In this document: positions 43,531-53,291 of the stretch, one piece after another | Numbering within the stretch: the stretch's first letter is position 1 | Layout: every line of letters starts with the position of its first letter | Source of the DNA: Marinomonas profundi | GTDB taxonomy: Bacteria; Pseudomonadota; Gammaproteobacteria; Pseudomonadales; Marinomonadaceae | Assembly: GCF_020694005.1 (NCBI RefSeq) | Contig: NZ_CP073013.1 | Location: forward strand, 2,924,578 to 2,988,577 | Length of the DNA: 64,000 bases | Direction: 5' to 3' | Notes under the pieces: generated by a model | Told to the model about the DNA's origin: nothing | Databases searched by the model: none | Seen by the model: only the letters and a program-made list of their open reading frames with translations | Program-made: the position numbers and the translations under genes

Positions 43531-45105
43531 ATGATTAACGAAGCTGTAGTGGATTTATCGCGCTTTCAGTTTGCTTTCACGATTATGTATCATTATTTAT
43601 TTGTCCCTTTAACACTGGGGTTGGCTTTTTTACTGGCGATCATGGAGTCCGTCTATGTGATTACAGGTAAGCAAGTTTACAAAGATATGGTGAAATTCTG
43701 GGGCAAATTGTTTGGGATTAACTTTGCCTTAGGGGTGACGACCGGTTTGACGATGGAGTTCCAGTTCGGGACGAACTGGTCTTACTATTCTCACTATGTG
43801 GGGGATATTTTCGGGGCACCTTTGGCCATTGAAGGTTTGATGGCTTTCTTCCTTGAATCGACCTTGGTGGGTTTGTTCTTCTTTGGTTGGGATCGCCTGA
43901 GTAAAGTGAAGCATTTAATGGTGACTTGGGGCGTGGCGCTAGGCTCTAACCTCTCTGCGCTGTGGATCTTGATTGCCAACGGTTGGATGCAAAACCCAGT
44001 AGGGTCTGAGTTCAATTATGAAACCATGCGCATGGAGCTGGTGGATTTTGGCGCGTTGATTTTGAACCCAGTAGCACAAGTGAAATTTGTCCACACCGTG
44101 TCTGCAGGTTATGTCACGGGGGCGATTTTCGTTCTGGTTATTTCTAGTTACTACCTGCTTAAAGGTCGTGACCTTGCTTTTGCGCGTCGTTCTTTTGCTA
44201 TCGCTTCAGCGTTTGGCTTGGCGTCTATTTTAAGTGTGATTGTCTTAGGTGATGAGTCTGGTTATGAATTAGGCGAAGTGCAAAAAGTGAAATTGGCGGC
44301 GGTTGAAGCAGAGTGGGAAACTCAGGAAGCGCCTGCAGATTTCACCTTGATTGGCTTTCCGAACCAAGCACTTGAAGAGACGGAGTTCGCGCTGAAAATC
44401 CCTGGACTGATGGGCATTATCGCGACACGCTCGTTAGACGAGGAAGTGATGGGGATCAAAGACCTGAAAGAGCATAACCGTCAGCGCATTATCAACGGTA
44501 TCTATGCGAATCAGCTACTTGCACAACTTCGTGATGGATCGACAGACCCTTTAGTGAAAGAAAACTTTGAGAAAGTCAAAGGCGATCTTGGCTATGGTTT
44601 GCTGGTCACAGCCTTCAATGAGGACATCAATAAAGTGACCTCAGAGGAAATTGACATGGCGGTCGATTACTCTATTCCTCAAGTGGCGCCCTTGTTCTTT
44701 GCCTTTCGTATCATGGTTGCCTGTGGCTTTATTATGCTGTTTCTGTTTGCGGCGGCTTTCTATCAAAATGCGCGCCGTCGCATTGGTCAGAACCGCTGGT
44801 TCTTAAAGCTGATTATGTTAAGCCTACCTTTGCCGTGGATTGCGAATGAAACGGGTTGGTTTGTTGCTGAATATGGCCGCCAGCCATGGGCGATTGGTGA
44901 AATCCTCCCGGTTCATGTGGCGGTTTCTAACTTAACAGCGACAGAAATTTGGATAACGATCGCAGGTTTTGCCGTGTTGTATACCGCTTTCTTGATCGCC
45001 GAGATGTATTTAATGATTCGTTTTGCTAAGCAGGGGCCTTCCAGTTTGCACACAGGTCGCTATGCACTTGAACAAGAAACGTCTCAGCTAAAGCAGGGGG
45101 TGTAA
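43531..45105 (+). CDS. cydA: Cytochrome bd ubiquinol oxidase subunit I
   Basis: 524 residues, about nine membrane helices. It carries haems b558, b595 and d and oxidises quinol at low oxygen. The N-terminal haem ligand His lies in [16 protein letters not shown] (about residue 21). [21 protein letters not shown] and the quinol-binding Q-loop region follow, then the late [18 protein letters not shown]. First gene of a compact cydABX-DC cluster. No convincing FNR box was found by eye in its upstream 227 bp. Confidence 0.97.
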   Translation: MINEAVVDLSRFQFAFTIMYHYLFVPLTLGLAFLLAIMESVYVITGKQVYKDMVKFWGKLFGINFALGVTTGLTMEFQFGTNWSYYSHYVGDIFGAPLAIEGLMAFFLESTLVGLFFFGWDRLSKVKHLMVTWGVALGSNLSALWILIANGWMQNPVGSEFNYETMRMELVDFGALILNPVAQVKFVHTVSAGYVTGAIFVLVISSYYLLKGRDLAFARRSFAIASAFGLASILSVIVLGDESGYELGEVQKVKLAAVEAEWETQEAPADFTLIGFPNQALEETEFALKIPGLMGIIATRSLDEEVMGIKDLKEHNRQRIINGIYANQLLAQLRDGSTDPLVKENFEKVKGDLGYGLLVTAFNEDINKVTSEEIDMAVDYSIPQVAPLFFAFRIMVACGFIMLFLFAAAFYQNARRRIGQNRWFLKLIMLSLPLPWIANETGWFVAEYGRQPWAIGEILPVHVAVSNLTATEIWITIAGFAVLYTAFLIAEMYLMIRFAKQGPSSLHTGRYALEQETSQLKQGV

Positions 45106-45106
45106 G

Positions 45107-46243
45107 ATGGATTACGAATTATTAAAAGTCATTTGGTGGGTGTTGATCGGTGTTTTGCTGATTGGTTTCTCTGTGACAGATGGTTTCGATATGGGCGTGG
45201 GAAGCTTGTTAAAAGTGATTGGCGGCACAGATTCTGAGCGCCGTATCATGATTAACTCGATTGCGCCCCATTGGGATGGCAACCAAGTGTGGTTTATCAC
45301 CGCAGGCGGTGCGTTATTTGCCGCTTGGCCTGTGGTGTACGCGACGTCTTTCTCTGGTTTCTATTTTGCGATGATGTTGGTATTGGCGGCGTTATTCTTC
45401 CGTCCAATCGGTTTCGATTATCGCTCTAAGCTAGAAAATTCGACATGGCGTACGAGTTGGGACTGGGGCATCGTGTTTGGCTCTGCGGTACCGCCGATTA
45501 TTTTCGGTGTGGCTTTTGGCAACTTGTTGCAAGGGGTGCCGTTTGAGTTTGACCAATATTTACGTGTGACTTATACCGGTTCTTTCTTTGGCTTATTGAA
45601 CCCCTTTGCGATTCTTTGTGGCTTGGTCAGCTTAATGATGCTGATGACACAAGGCGGCGCTTGGTTGCAGATGAAAACAGACGGCAACTTGCACCGTAAA
45701 GCCTGTATAGCCACAACAGTAACAGGCACTTTGGCGGCGGTTTTCTTTATTATCGCAGGCATCTGGTTAGCATACGGCATTGATGGTTATGTGCTTACCA
45801 GCGTCATTGACGGTAATAAAGTCATGACACCATTGATGAAAACAGCGGAAGTACAAGCCGGAGCTTGGTTAGCCAACTACGATAAAGTTCCTGCGCTTAT
45901 GTTAGCGCCGATTATGGGCATTGCGGGCATGTTGGTGGCCGCGTTGGCCGGTGTGATGAAAAAAGGTGCCTTGGCGTTCTTGAGTTCATCGCTTGGTATT
46001 ACGGGGATTATTGTCACTGCGGGTGGATCGATGTTCCCCTTCTTGATGCCATCTTCAAGCTACCCAAGCATGAGTTTGACCATGTGGGATGCCACATCAA
46101 GTGAAAACACCATGATGATTATGTTTGTGGTCGCTTGCATCTTTGTACCGGTTGTTCTGGCTTACACTTTGTGGAGTTACTTGGTGATGTTTGGTCGTGT
46201 GACGAAGAAACACATTGAAGAAAACGAACACTCGCTTTATTAG
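45107..46243 (+). CDS. cydB: Cytochrome bd ubiquinol oxidase subunit II
   Basis: 378 residues, eight or more membrane helices. The N-terminal VLLIGFSVTDGFDMGVG, HWDGNQVWFITAGGALFAAWP and FRPIGFDYR are CydB signatures, and the C-terminal MWDATSSENTM also matches. It begins one base after the cydA stop and is followed by cydX. Confidence 0.97.
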   Translation: MDYELLKVIWWVLIGVLLIGFSVTDGFDMGVGSLLKVIGGTDSERRIMINSIAPHWDGNQVWFITAGGALFAAWPVVYATSFSGFYFAMMLVLAALFFRPIGFDYRSKLENSTWRTSWDWGIVFGSAVPPIIFGVAFGNLLQGVPFEFDQYLRVTYTGSFFGLLNPFAILCGLVSLMMLMTQGGAWLQMKTDGNLHRKACIATTVTGTLAAVFFIIAGIWLAYGIDGYVLTSVIDGNKVMTPLMKTAEVQAGAWLANYDKVPALMLAPIMGIAGMLVAALAGVMKKGALAFLSSSLGITGIIVTAGGSMFPFLMPSSSYPSMSLTMWDATSSENTMMIMFVVACIFVPVVLAYTLWSYLVMFGRVTKKHIEENEHSLY

Positions 46244-46294
46244 TCATTAATTACCAAAGATGGGGCCATTGAGCCTCATCTTGTAGGAGACGTT

Positions 46295-46405
46295 ATGTGG
46301 TATTTTGCTTGGATATTAGGGGTTTTATTGGCCTGCTCATTCGGTATTATTAATGCGGTATGGCTAGAATTTAAGGGCTATGAAGGCGAAGAGGAGCAGA
46401 AGTAA
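46295..46405 (+). CDS. cydX: Cytochrome bd small subunit CydX
   Basis: 36 residues, too short for most ORF cut-offs. One membrane helix with the family pattern MWYFAWILGVLLACSFGIIN, then AVWLEFKGYE and an acidic tail. AGGAG lies 5 nt upstream of the ATG. CydX stabilises the oxidase and its haems. It sits 51 bp after cydB and 2 bp before the cydD start. Confidence 0.93.
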   Translation: MWYFAWILGVLLACSFGIINAVWLEFKGYEGEEEQK

Positions 46406-46407
46406 TC

Positions 46408-48174
46408 GTGATGGCGGGAGTGAAGGCAGCACAGAAGACTCGTCAGCCTAGTCGAATCAAAACACCAGAAGTGGCCTTTCTAGGCCAATTAGCCCGACAG
46501 CAATCGGCAAAGTATCGACTCGCGCAAGGTTTTGCTGTGTTGTTCGCGGTGTCTTTGGTGTTGCAGGCTTGGGCGCTGGCAAAGGTGTTTTCAGACATGG
46601 CGCTGTCGCAGTCTTTTTCCTTGTCTTTTTTAGTGATTGCTTTGTCTGCTGTGTTGTTACGGGCGTTGGCGAATTTTGGCCGAGAGCGGATTTGTACCAG
46701 CGCAAGTCGTGACATTCGTTACGGCTTGCGCCGCAAACTGGTGTCGCATCTGACCGAGCTTGGGCCCGCGCGTTTAAGAATCGAAGAAGACGCCGCGCTT
46801 TCTACGCGGGTTTATGAGCAAGTCGATGCGTTAGACGACTTCTTTAGTCGCTATAAACCGCAAGTGTTTATGGTGATGTTAATCCCTTGCGTGATTTTAC
46901 TCTCTGTCGTCTCCATTTCTTGGATCGCATTTTTCGTTTTTATGATGACGGCACCGTTAGTGATTGTGTTTATGGTCTTTGTCGGTCACAAAGCCGCACA
47001 AGCCAATCGTCGTCAGTTTAGTGTTCTCGCCATGCTGTCGAATCAGTTTATGGATTTGAGTCAGGGATTGGCCGAATTAAAACGCCTCAATCGTACTGAT
47101 CAAGCCAGAGAGCGCTTGTCTGATAGCGCCAGTGCTTATCAGAAAACCACCATGGGCGTGTTGGTATTGGCGTTTTTATCCACCGCTACTCTTGAGCTTT
47201 TTGCGTCATTGTCGATTGCTATGGTGGCGCTGTATTTAGGCTTGGGGTTGTTGGAAATATTGCCCTGGCAAGTTGGCTCTTCCCCTGTGACCTTGACGCA
47301 GGCCATGTTTCTTTTGCTGCTGGCTCCTGAGTTTTATCTGCCACTGCGCCAGCTTGGCAATGACTACCACGCCAAGCAAAAAGCCGAAGCCGCGGCGACC
47401 GATTTATTAGAAATTCTTGATACGCCCGTGCATGGCGCTTCTTCACCAGAAGAGAGGGGTTCTGCTGCTGAATCGAATAATGCTGCAATGGTTAATCAAC
47501 TCAGGTCTATCCGCTTTCAGCATCTAAGCTGGCGTGATACTGGCCGTTACCGATTTGCTCCCATTAGTGCAACGATTAAACAAGGTGAGCGAATTTGGTT
47601 GAGCGGCGAATCTGGGGTGGGTAAATCCAGTGTATTGCATTTGTTATTGGGCTTTGAAGAGGATTATCAAGGCGAGTTTTGGGTTAATGACAAGCCGTTT
47701 GCTGAGGTGGATTTGGCCGATTGGCGTGCCAAGTTAGCTTGGTTGCCGCAGACGCCTGAGTGGGTCAATGGCAGTATTCGTCGCAATCTACTGCTGGGGA
47801 TTGAGACGCCAACCGAAGCAACCTTGCGGACAGCGTTAATCGAAAGTCAGTGCGATGAATTTATTGATGTTTTGCCGGCAGGGTTGGACACCAAACTCAC
47901 CGAACTGGGGGCTGGGCTTTCTGGTGGGCAAATGCAGCGTCTTTCTATTGCTAGAGCCTTATTGTCAAAGGCCGATCTTTGGTTGCTAGACGAGCCTTGT
48001 TCTGGGTTGGATAAAGACACCGCACAAGCGGTGCTGGCGACGTTAAAGCGTGCCTCAAAAGGCAAAACCCTATTGATCGTCAGTCATGATACTCACCCAA
48101 TACTTTGGGTCGACAAACATTGGGTTTTAACCAAAGGAGGTCTGCATGAGCAACCGGTCCAAGCTATCGCTTAA
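46408..48174 (+). CDS. cydD: Thiol reductant ABC exporter subunit CydD
   Basis: 588 residues; half of the CydDC transporter exporting glutathione/cysteine to the periplasm, required for cytochrome bd assembly. Six-helix membrane domain (about residues 30-325), then an ATPase with Walker A GESGVGKSS, signature LSGGQMQRLSIAR and Walker B LWLLDEPCSGLD. Start is a GTG at 46408 or the ATG immediately after it. Its 3' end overlaps cydC by 29 bp. Confidence 0.95.
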   Translation: MMAGVKAAQKTRQPSRIKTPEVAFLGQLARQQSAKYRLAQGFAVLFAVSLVLQAWALAKVFSDMALSQSFSLSFLVIALSAVLLRALANFGRERICTSASRDIRYGLRRKLVSHLTELGPARLRIEEDAALSTRVYEQVDALDDFFSRYKPQVFMVMLIPCVILLSVVSISWIAFFVFMMTAPLVIVFMVFVGHKAAQANRRQFSVLAMLSNQFMDLSQGLAELKRLNRTDQARERLSDSASAYQKTTMGVLVLAFLSTATLELFASLSIAMVALYLGLGLLEILPWQVGSSPVTLTQAMFLLLLAPEFYLPLRQLGNDYHAKQKAEAAATDLLEILDTPVHGASSPEERGSAAESNNAAMVNQLRSIRFQHLSWRDTGRYRFAPISATIKQGERIWLSGESGVGKSSVLHLLLGFEEDYQGEFWVNDKPFAEVDLADWRAKLAWLPQTPEWVNGSIRRNLLLGIETPTEATLRTALIESQCDEFIDVLPAGLDTKLTELGAGLSGGQMQRLSIARALLSKADLWLLDEPCSGLDKDTAQAVLATLKRASKGKTLLIVSHDTHPILWVDKHWVLTKGGLHEQPVQAIA

Positions 48175-49801
48175 ACGCCTTTTACTGGCCAGCCCTTGGG
48201 GATTTAGTCTTCCGGTGGTGATGGGGGTTGCGGCCAGTTTAGCCGGTGTGGCGTTACTGGGAATTTCGGGGTGGTTCATCTCGGCAACAGGCTTGGCCAC
48301 CGCCATGGGCGTTGGCATTGTGTTTAACTATTTAACCCCTGGTGCCATTATTCGTTTTATGGCGATTCTTCGTACGGCGGGGCGTTATGGTGAGCAGGTG
48401 AGTGCCCACAATCATTTGTTGGGATTGCTGCGTCTCTTACGTCTTTGGGTATGGGATCAGCGTGTTGCCAACGACTCGGCCAATTTGTACGCACAAAGCC
48501 GAGGTGATTTATTACAGCGTTTAGTCAGTGACCTTGATCAAATTATTCGTTGGCCCTTGGTGGTCTTTTTACCTTGGGTATACGCGTTATTGGCCTATGT
48601 TGCCGTCGCTATTTTGGCGTATGTTATTTCCCCCATATTGCTTTGGCCATTGGTGATTTCCGGCACTTTACAGGTTGTCATCGTGCCGTATGTGTGTGGG
48701 CATTTTGCTCGCCATGCGGTGCACGTTGGACAGATTTTAGGGGTTCATCGCCGCAGCCGTTTTGTGAGTTTGTTTTCAGCCTTAATTACCTTGACCATTC
48801 GTGGTCATTGGCAAGATTACGCACAACGCCTTGATGAACTGGATGAACGCCAACGCAGAACAGAAATTCGTATTCAACAGGCGGTGAGTCTCGGTCGTTT
48901 GCTGTCTTATGGCGTCACTATTGTCCTACTTGCCAGCAGCTTTTATTTGCTCAGTGACTTCAACGAAGACACTAAGCGTTGGGCGTTGATAGACGGCGTG
49001 CAAGGCACTTGGGTCGTCGGTTTTGTCTTATCAATATTGGCCGTCAATGAACTGGTGTTGCCACTGGTGCAATCCTTCGTCGCGCAAGGTCAATCTCAGG
49101 TTGGCCTACGTCGCTTGAACCAACTGCAGCAAAACGCCCAAGCGCAAGCAGACAGCAAAATAGACCGCATTCATTACATGGCATTCAAGCATTGGCGCGG
49201 TTTTTATGCGCCCAGCGGCATGGGTAGTAACGCCATTGATTTTAGTGTGAAGACAGGTGAATCCATCTGGCTTCGTGGTGCCAGCGGCGTTGGGAAATCG
49301 ACCTTGTTGGCCGCTATGGCGGGCGATTGTTTATCATCGGGTGAGGCGCTGATTAATCATCAATCATGTGATCTATATGGCAATCAGTGTTATCAATCGC
49401 AGCTAGGCTACTTGCCACAAACCCCCTATATTTTCCAGCAAAGCATCGCCGCAAACCTGTTACTTGGCGATCCTGCGGCAACCGACGAACAACTCTGGGC
49501 TGTCCTTGACGCCGTCGCCTTGGCCGATTGGGCAAAAAGCCTCCCCAGTGGACTGGAAACCTTGCTCAGCGCTCAAGGGCGCAACCTCTCTGGCGGACAA
49601 CGAAAACGCCTCGCGTTGGCGCGTCTTCTTTTAAGGCAGACGCCGGTTTTACTATTAGACGAACCCTTTGATGGACTCGACAAAGCCACTATCGAAAGGA
49701 TTTGTTACTCACTAGAAAACCACTACAAGCCCGATATTTTAATGCTCGTTAGTCATGTTGGTAGCCGCCTTGGCGACAACGCAAGAGTCATCGAGCTTTA
49801 G
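48146..49801 (+). CDS. cydC: Thiol reductant ABC exporter subunit CydC
   Basis: 551 residues, partner half-transporter of CydD. Membrane domain with GISGWFISATGLA near residues 33-45, then Walker A GASGVGKST, signature LSGGQRKRLALARLL and Walker B VLLLDEPFDGLD. A strong AAAGGAGGT lies inside the cydD 3' end just before the ATG, giving translational coupling. It closes the cyd cluster, so oxidase and maturation system are made together. Confidence 0.95.
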   Translation: MSNRSKLSLKRLLLASPWGFSLPVVMGVAASLAGVALLGISGWFISATGLATAMGVGIVFNYLTPGAIIRFMAILRTAGRYGEQVSAHNHLLGLLRLLRLWVWDQRVANDSANLYAQSRGDLLQRLVSDLDQIIRWPLVVFLPWVYALLAYVAVAILAYVISPILLWPLVISGTLQVVIVPYVCGHFARHAVHVGQILGVHRRSRFVSLFSALITLTIRGHWQDYAQRLDELDERQRRTEIRIQQAVSLGRLLSYGVTIVLLASSFYLLSDFNEDTKRWALIDGVQGTWVVGFVLSILAVNELVLPLVQSFVAQGQSQVGLRRLNQLQQNAQAQADSKIDRIHYMAFKHWRGFYAPSGMGSNAIDFSVKTGESIWLRGASGVGKSTLLAAMAGDCLSSGEALINHQSCDLYGNQCYQSQLGYLPQTPYIFQQSIAANLLLGDPAATDEQLWAVLDAVALADWAKSLPSGLETLLSAQGRNLSGGQRKRLALARLLLRQTPVLLLDEPFDGLDKATIERICYSLENHYKPDILMLVSHVGSRLGDNARVIEL

Positions 49802-49809
49802 ACCTTATT

Positions 49810-49836
49810 GCCTTCCCTTTGCTTTATAGGGAAGGC
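49810..49836. terminator. Hairpin between convergent cydC and DUF3010 genes
   Basis: A 9-bp stem GCCTTCCCT/AGGGAAGGC with a 9-nt loop, flanked by TATTGCC/GGCAATA that can extend the fold. No long T-run, so terminator strength is uncertain. Confidence 0.55.
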
Positions 49837-49863
49837 GTCATCTTGGCAATAGGCTGTTGATGT

Positions 49864-50301
49864 TTAGGCTTCTGTAATGTGCTCAGAAAGTGCGGCATAA
49901 GCAACGGTGAAGGCGCCTTCTTGGAACGCGCGTAAGCCGGTTGCTTTAAATGGAATGGGCATTGGGTTGTGTTGCAGAATGTCTTTGGTTTTGGCGCCAC
50001 TAAACAAATCGACCTGAACGTTATCAATCAATTGGATCGCGGCTTCGATCTTGAAGCCCACTGAGGCGCCAGCGAATTTGCCTTTGGTGGGGCGTTCACG
50101 AATAACGGCTCTTTTGACTTTGTAATCTTCAAAGAGTTTTTTCAGCATAAACTGAAATTTGCGTAGGCTTTCGCTGTCGTTTGGGTTGTTTAAAGTGTGT
50201 CGAGTTTGGCGACAATCGGCGATTTGAAACAGTCCGTCTTGTTTGGACAGTAGGCAAAGAATCACTTCGCTGCTTTTTATTTCGATACCACAAGTAATCA
50301 T
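49864..50301 (-). CDS. DUF3010 family protein
   Basis: 145 residues. The N-terminal MITCGIEIKSSEVILCLLS and the central KRAVIRERPTKGKFAGASVGFKIEA (split over residues about 62-87) match the DUF3010 family of gammaproteobacteria. That family looks like a small RNase H/RuvC-like fold with an early acidic strand. AGGA precedes the ATG. Function unknown; the fold suggestion is mine. Confidence 0.82.
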   Translation of the reverse strand: MITCGIEIKSSEVILCLLSKQDGLFQIADCRQTRHTLNNPNDSESLRKFQFMLKKLFEDYKVKRAVIRERPTKGKFAGASVGFKIEAAIQLIDNVQVDLFSGAKTKDILQHNPMPIPFKATGLRAFQEGAFTVAYAALSEHITEA

Positions 50302-50636
50302 AACGGGATCCTGAATAGGGAATTTCGCGCATTATCGCACAGTTCATTGAGATCTTGCAGAGTAAAAAATACTGCTTGCTGAAATGGAAACACGTCAGAT
50401 CTAAGGCGAAATTGAAGGCTTGTGGTTTATTACACTCTTTTCAGTTTACGACCTCTTATTATTCAAAGGGATATTGTACTATTGCGAGATATTATTTTGC
50501 TAAAACGTATTTTTCGATATTTTCTACTGTGAAAGCGTGAAAATACGCTTTTTGCCGTAGAAATGTTTTTTTTCAACTTTGACCGTTTTTTTAATTCTAA
50601 CCGTTTTTTAATTTTAACTAATAAGGGCTGCATAAA
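50302..50636. promoter_or_regulatory. Divergent AT-rich regulatory region, DUF3010 / aminotransferase
   Basis: 335 bases with no gene. It is AT-rich near the aminotransferase. A small hairpin AGCGT/ACGCT followed by TTTTT (around 50535-50553) could attenuate the plus-strand transcript, and a T-rich tandem duplication follows. No operator I recognise. Confidence 0.4.
50582..50616. repeat. Two-copy 17-18 bp tandem duplication upstream of aminotransferase
   Basis: accgtttttttaattcta (50582-50599) and accgttttttaatttta (50600-50616) are adjacent near-copies ending 20 bp before the start codon, on the same pattern as the other leader repeats in this window. Confidence 0.7.
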
Positions 50637-51875
50637 ATGACCGCTTCCTCGCCAATGGGTATTCCTCGTCCCCAGGTGAAATCGTTAGATGACATTCTTC
50701 CACATGAACCTTTGTTAATGATGGGCGCAGGCCCTGTGCCTATTCCTGAGCGTGTCGCCAAGGCCAATTCGGTGGTGATTAATCACCTTGGCAGTGTGAT
50801 GGCGCAGGTGATTGGGCAGGTAAAAGCCATGGCGCGTTATGTGTTTCAAACGGAATCTAAATGGGTGCTTGGTGTAGCGGGACCGGCTTCTGCCGCGATG
50901 GAGATGGCGGTGGCGAATTTATTGCAACCGGGCGAGCGTGTTTTATGTATCAACAATGGTTTTTTTAGTCATCGTATGGCGGAAATGGCGACGCGAATGG
51001 GGGCCGATGTGCATGAGCTGCATGTTGGCGTTCATGAAGCAGCGGACCCAGAGCGCGTTCGCAAGGCCATTGAGGAAACGCGACCAAAAGTGTTAACGCT
51101 GGTGCAAGGTGAAACCTCGAATACGGTGTTTAATCACACGCTAGAGGAGATCACCCGAATTGCCAAGTCTTATGGGTGTTTGGTGGTGGTGGATGCCGTT
51201 TGTACGCTCAGTACCATGCCGCTGAAAATGGATGCGTGGCAGGTGGATGTGGTGATTACAGGGGGGCAAAAGGGCTTATCATCTATCCCCGGTGTGTCAT
51301 TGTTGGTGTTTTCTGACGAGGCGTGGGCGGCGGTGAAGAGTCGTACCAAGCCAACGGTTCAGTGGTGCTTTGATGCGCAATTGGCAGAGAATTTTTGGCA
51401 CAACGATGGCTACCATTATACGGCGCCAGTGTCTGGTATTATGGCTTTGCATGAAGCCTTAAAGTTGGTATGCGATGAGACATTAGAACAGCGTTTTTCT
51501 CGTCATTTGCGCTGCTCTAAAGCGTTGCAGGCGGGGGTTGAAGGGATGGGATTAGAGTTGTTTATTCCGCCAGCGTCACGTTTAAACTCTGTGGTTGGTA
51601 TCAATATTCCAGAAGGGCTGACGGCGCAGAAGATTTGTCGTCATATTTCCGAAATGTATCGAGTGGAAATTGCCGGTTCGTTTGGCCAGCCAATTGTGCG
51701 CATTGGCCAAATGGGTGAGCAGTGCCGCGAGCACAACTTGTTCCGTACTTTGCATGCGTTGGGCAGCACGATGCGTGATTTGGGGGTGAAAGTAGACCAA
51801 CCAAACGGTATGGCGGAAATGGAAAGCTATTTACAGCGTGTGTCGCGTAATGCTGATCAGATTCAGGTGGCTTAA
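50637..51875 (+). CDS. Class V PLP-dependent aminotransferase (alanine/serine-glyoxylate type)
   Basis: 412 residues, fold-type I. Signature parts are MMGAGPVPIPERVAKA, GVAGPASAAMEMAVANLL, VVVDAVCTLSTMP and the Schiff-base lysine in VVITGGQKGLSSIPGVSLL. The family transfers amino groups to glyoxylate or pyruvate from alanine, serine or related donors; phosphonate-type relatives also exist. The donor cannot be chosen here. It precedes the TTT transporter genes, but a terminator separates them. Confidence 0.88.
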   Translation: MTASSPMGIPRPQVKSLDDILPHEPLLMMGAGPVPIPERVAKANSVVINHLGSVMAQVIGQVKAMARYVFQTESKWVLGVAGPASAAMEMAVANLLQPGERVLCINNGFFSHRMAEMATRMGADVHELHVGVHEAADPERVRKAIEETRPKVLTLVQGETSNTVFNHTLEEITRIAKSYGCLVVVDAVCTLSTMPLKMDAWQVDVVITGGQKGLSSIPGVSLLVFSDEAWAAVKSRTKPTVQWCFDAQLAENFWHNDGYHYTAPVSGIMALHEALKLVCDETLEQRFSRHLRCSKALQAGVEGMGLELFIPPASRLNSVVGINIPEGLTAQKICRHISEMYRVEIAGSFGQPIVRIGQMGEQCREHNLFRTLHALGSTMRDLGVKVDQPNGMAEMESYLQRVSRNADQIQVA

Positions 51876-51920
51876 TTTGGCGGCTTAAAACAAAGCGCTG
51901 CTGTTTCGCGTCAGACTCGG

Positions 51921-51959
51921 TGCCCTTAATGGCTTTTTAGCGGTTGAGGGCATTTTTTT
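51921..51959 (+). terminator. Terminator after the class V aminotransferase
   Basis: Stem TGCCCTTAA/TTGAGGGCA (one G-U pair) with a 13-nt loop, followed by seven T's. Confidence 0.85.
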
Positions 51960-51972
51960 GACTGGTTGGTTC

Positions 51973-52025
51973 GCACTTTGTTGTTGGCAATGTGCTTTGT
52001 TGTTGGATGTACTTTGTTGTTGGAT
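51973..52025. repeat. Three 17-19 bp tandem repeats upstream of tctC
   Basis: gcactttgttgttggcaat, gtgctttgttgttggat and gtactttgttgttggat run head to tail. They lie between the aminotransferase terminator and tctC, probably in or near the tct promoter; a fourth decayed copy may begin at 52026. Confidence 0.85.
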
Positions 52026-52198
52026 GTTCTTTAAATTGTCGAAAGTGCGCTTTATTTGCATGATTTTGGTAAAAACTTACTTTCTGACAGGGTGGTGACA
52101 GGTTTGACAGGTAATGTCTGTTGATCGAGTTTTCTAGAATCTGCATTTTAGGAGCTTGAATGGCTAACAACAAAAAAAACAACAAGCAGGAGATAACC

Positions 52199-53191
52199 AT
52201 GCTTAATACCCTTTCTTTGAAGTCTATTCTTATTTCTGGCGCTATCGCATTGACTGTTGCAGGTCAGGCACATGCCTATGAACCCGCTCGTAGTGCTGAA
52301 TGTATTGCGCCAGCAAACCCTGGTGGTGGCTGGGATTTTACGTGTCGTAGTGTGGGTAGAGTCTTGGTTGATCAAGGATACTTCAAAGGTAATGTTCAGA
52401 CGGTAAACATGACGGGCGCTGGCGGCGGTGTGGCTTTTGCTCATACTATCAGCAAACGCGACACAGATAATAATCTGATTGTGGCTGCAAGTACGGCAAC
52501 CACTACTCGTCTTGCCCAAGGCCAATTCCCAGGTATGAATTCCGAGCAGGTAAAATGGATCGGAACATTGGGTGCGGATTACGGCATCATTGCCGTAGGC
52601 AAAGATTCACAATACACCTCACTTAACCAATTGTTGAACGCGCTGAAAAAAGACCCAGGCGCGGTTAAATTTGCAGGCGGTAGTGCTTCTGGTGGCTGGG
52701 ATCATTTAAAAGTATTGATGACAGCGCAAAAAGCCAATGTCACTAATTTACCGAAAGTTCGTTACCTTGCTTTTAGCGGTGGTTCTGAAGCCTTGGTTCA
52801 AGTGGTTGGCGGACACGTTGATGCCTTTACGGGTGATATTTCTGAAGTAAAAGGCTTCATGGATTCCGGTGATTTACGTGTTCTAGCGGTGCTTTCTGAA
52901 GAGCGTCTACCGGCTCCATTCGATGCGATTCCAACGGCGATGGAACAGGGCATTGACTCTGTTGCACCAAACTGGCGTGGATTTTATATGCCTGGAAACT
53001 CGAGTGCAGAGTCTTATGATTGGTGGGTAAAAACCATGGATGAGCTTTACACAACAAAAGAGTGGGAAGACATTATGGTTAAAAATGGTGTGATGCCGTT
53101 CCATAAGTCTGGTGAAGACTTTACTCAGTTTGTTAACAACCAAATTCTAGACATTCAAGTTTTATCTAAAGACATCGGTTTGATTAAATAA
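52199..53191 (+). CDS. tctC: Tripartite tricarboxylate transporter substrate-binding protein (TctC/Bug)
   Basis: 330 residues from the ATG at 52199 (AGGAG just upstream), giving a clean signal peptide cleaved after AGQAHA. An in-frame ATG at 52160, also with AGGAG, would add MANNKKNNKQEIT; either could be used. Periplasmic Bug fold with CIAPANPGGGWDFTCRSVG, NMTGAGGGVAFAH and the later AFSGGSEALVQVVGGHVDAF. It binds organic acids and feeds TctAB. Regulated probably by the TctDE pair downstream. Confidence 0.93.
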   Translation: MLNTLSLKSILISGAIALTVAGQAHAYEPARSAECIAPANPGGGWDFTCRSVGRVLVDQGYFKGNVQTVNMTGAGGGVAFAHTISKRDTDNNLIVAASTATTTRLAQGQFPGMNSEQVKWIGTLGADYGIIAVGKDSQYTSLNQLLNALKKDPGAVKFAGGSASGGWDHLKVLMTAQKANVTNLPKVRYLAFSGGSEALVQVVGGHVDAFTGDISEVKGFMDSGDLRVLAVLSEERLPAPFDAIPTAMEQGIDSVAPNWRGFYMPGNSSAESYDWWVKTMDELYTTKEWEDIMVKNGVMPFHKSGEDFTQFVNNQILDIQVLSKDIGLIK

Positions 53192-53207
53192 TTTTGAACC
53201 GCTATTT

Positions 53208-53250
53208 GGAGGGGGTATTTGTTTTGACACCGTGGCCCCTCCTGTTTTTA
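53208..53250 (+). terminator. Intra-operon attenuating hairpin between tctC and tctB
   Basis: GGAGGGG (53208-53214) pairs with CCCCTCC (53236-53242), followed by TGTTTTTA. Such partial terminators keep the binding protein in excess over the membrane subunits. Confidence 0.75.
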
Positions 53251-53291
53251 CTGATTCCTCCCCTTTTGATTAATTAACATGGAGCAGAGAC

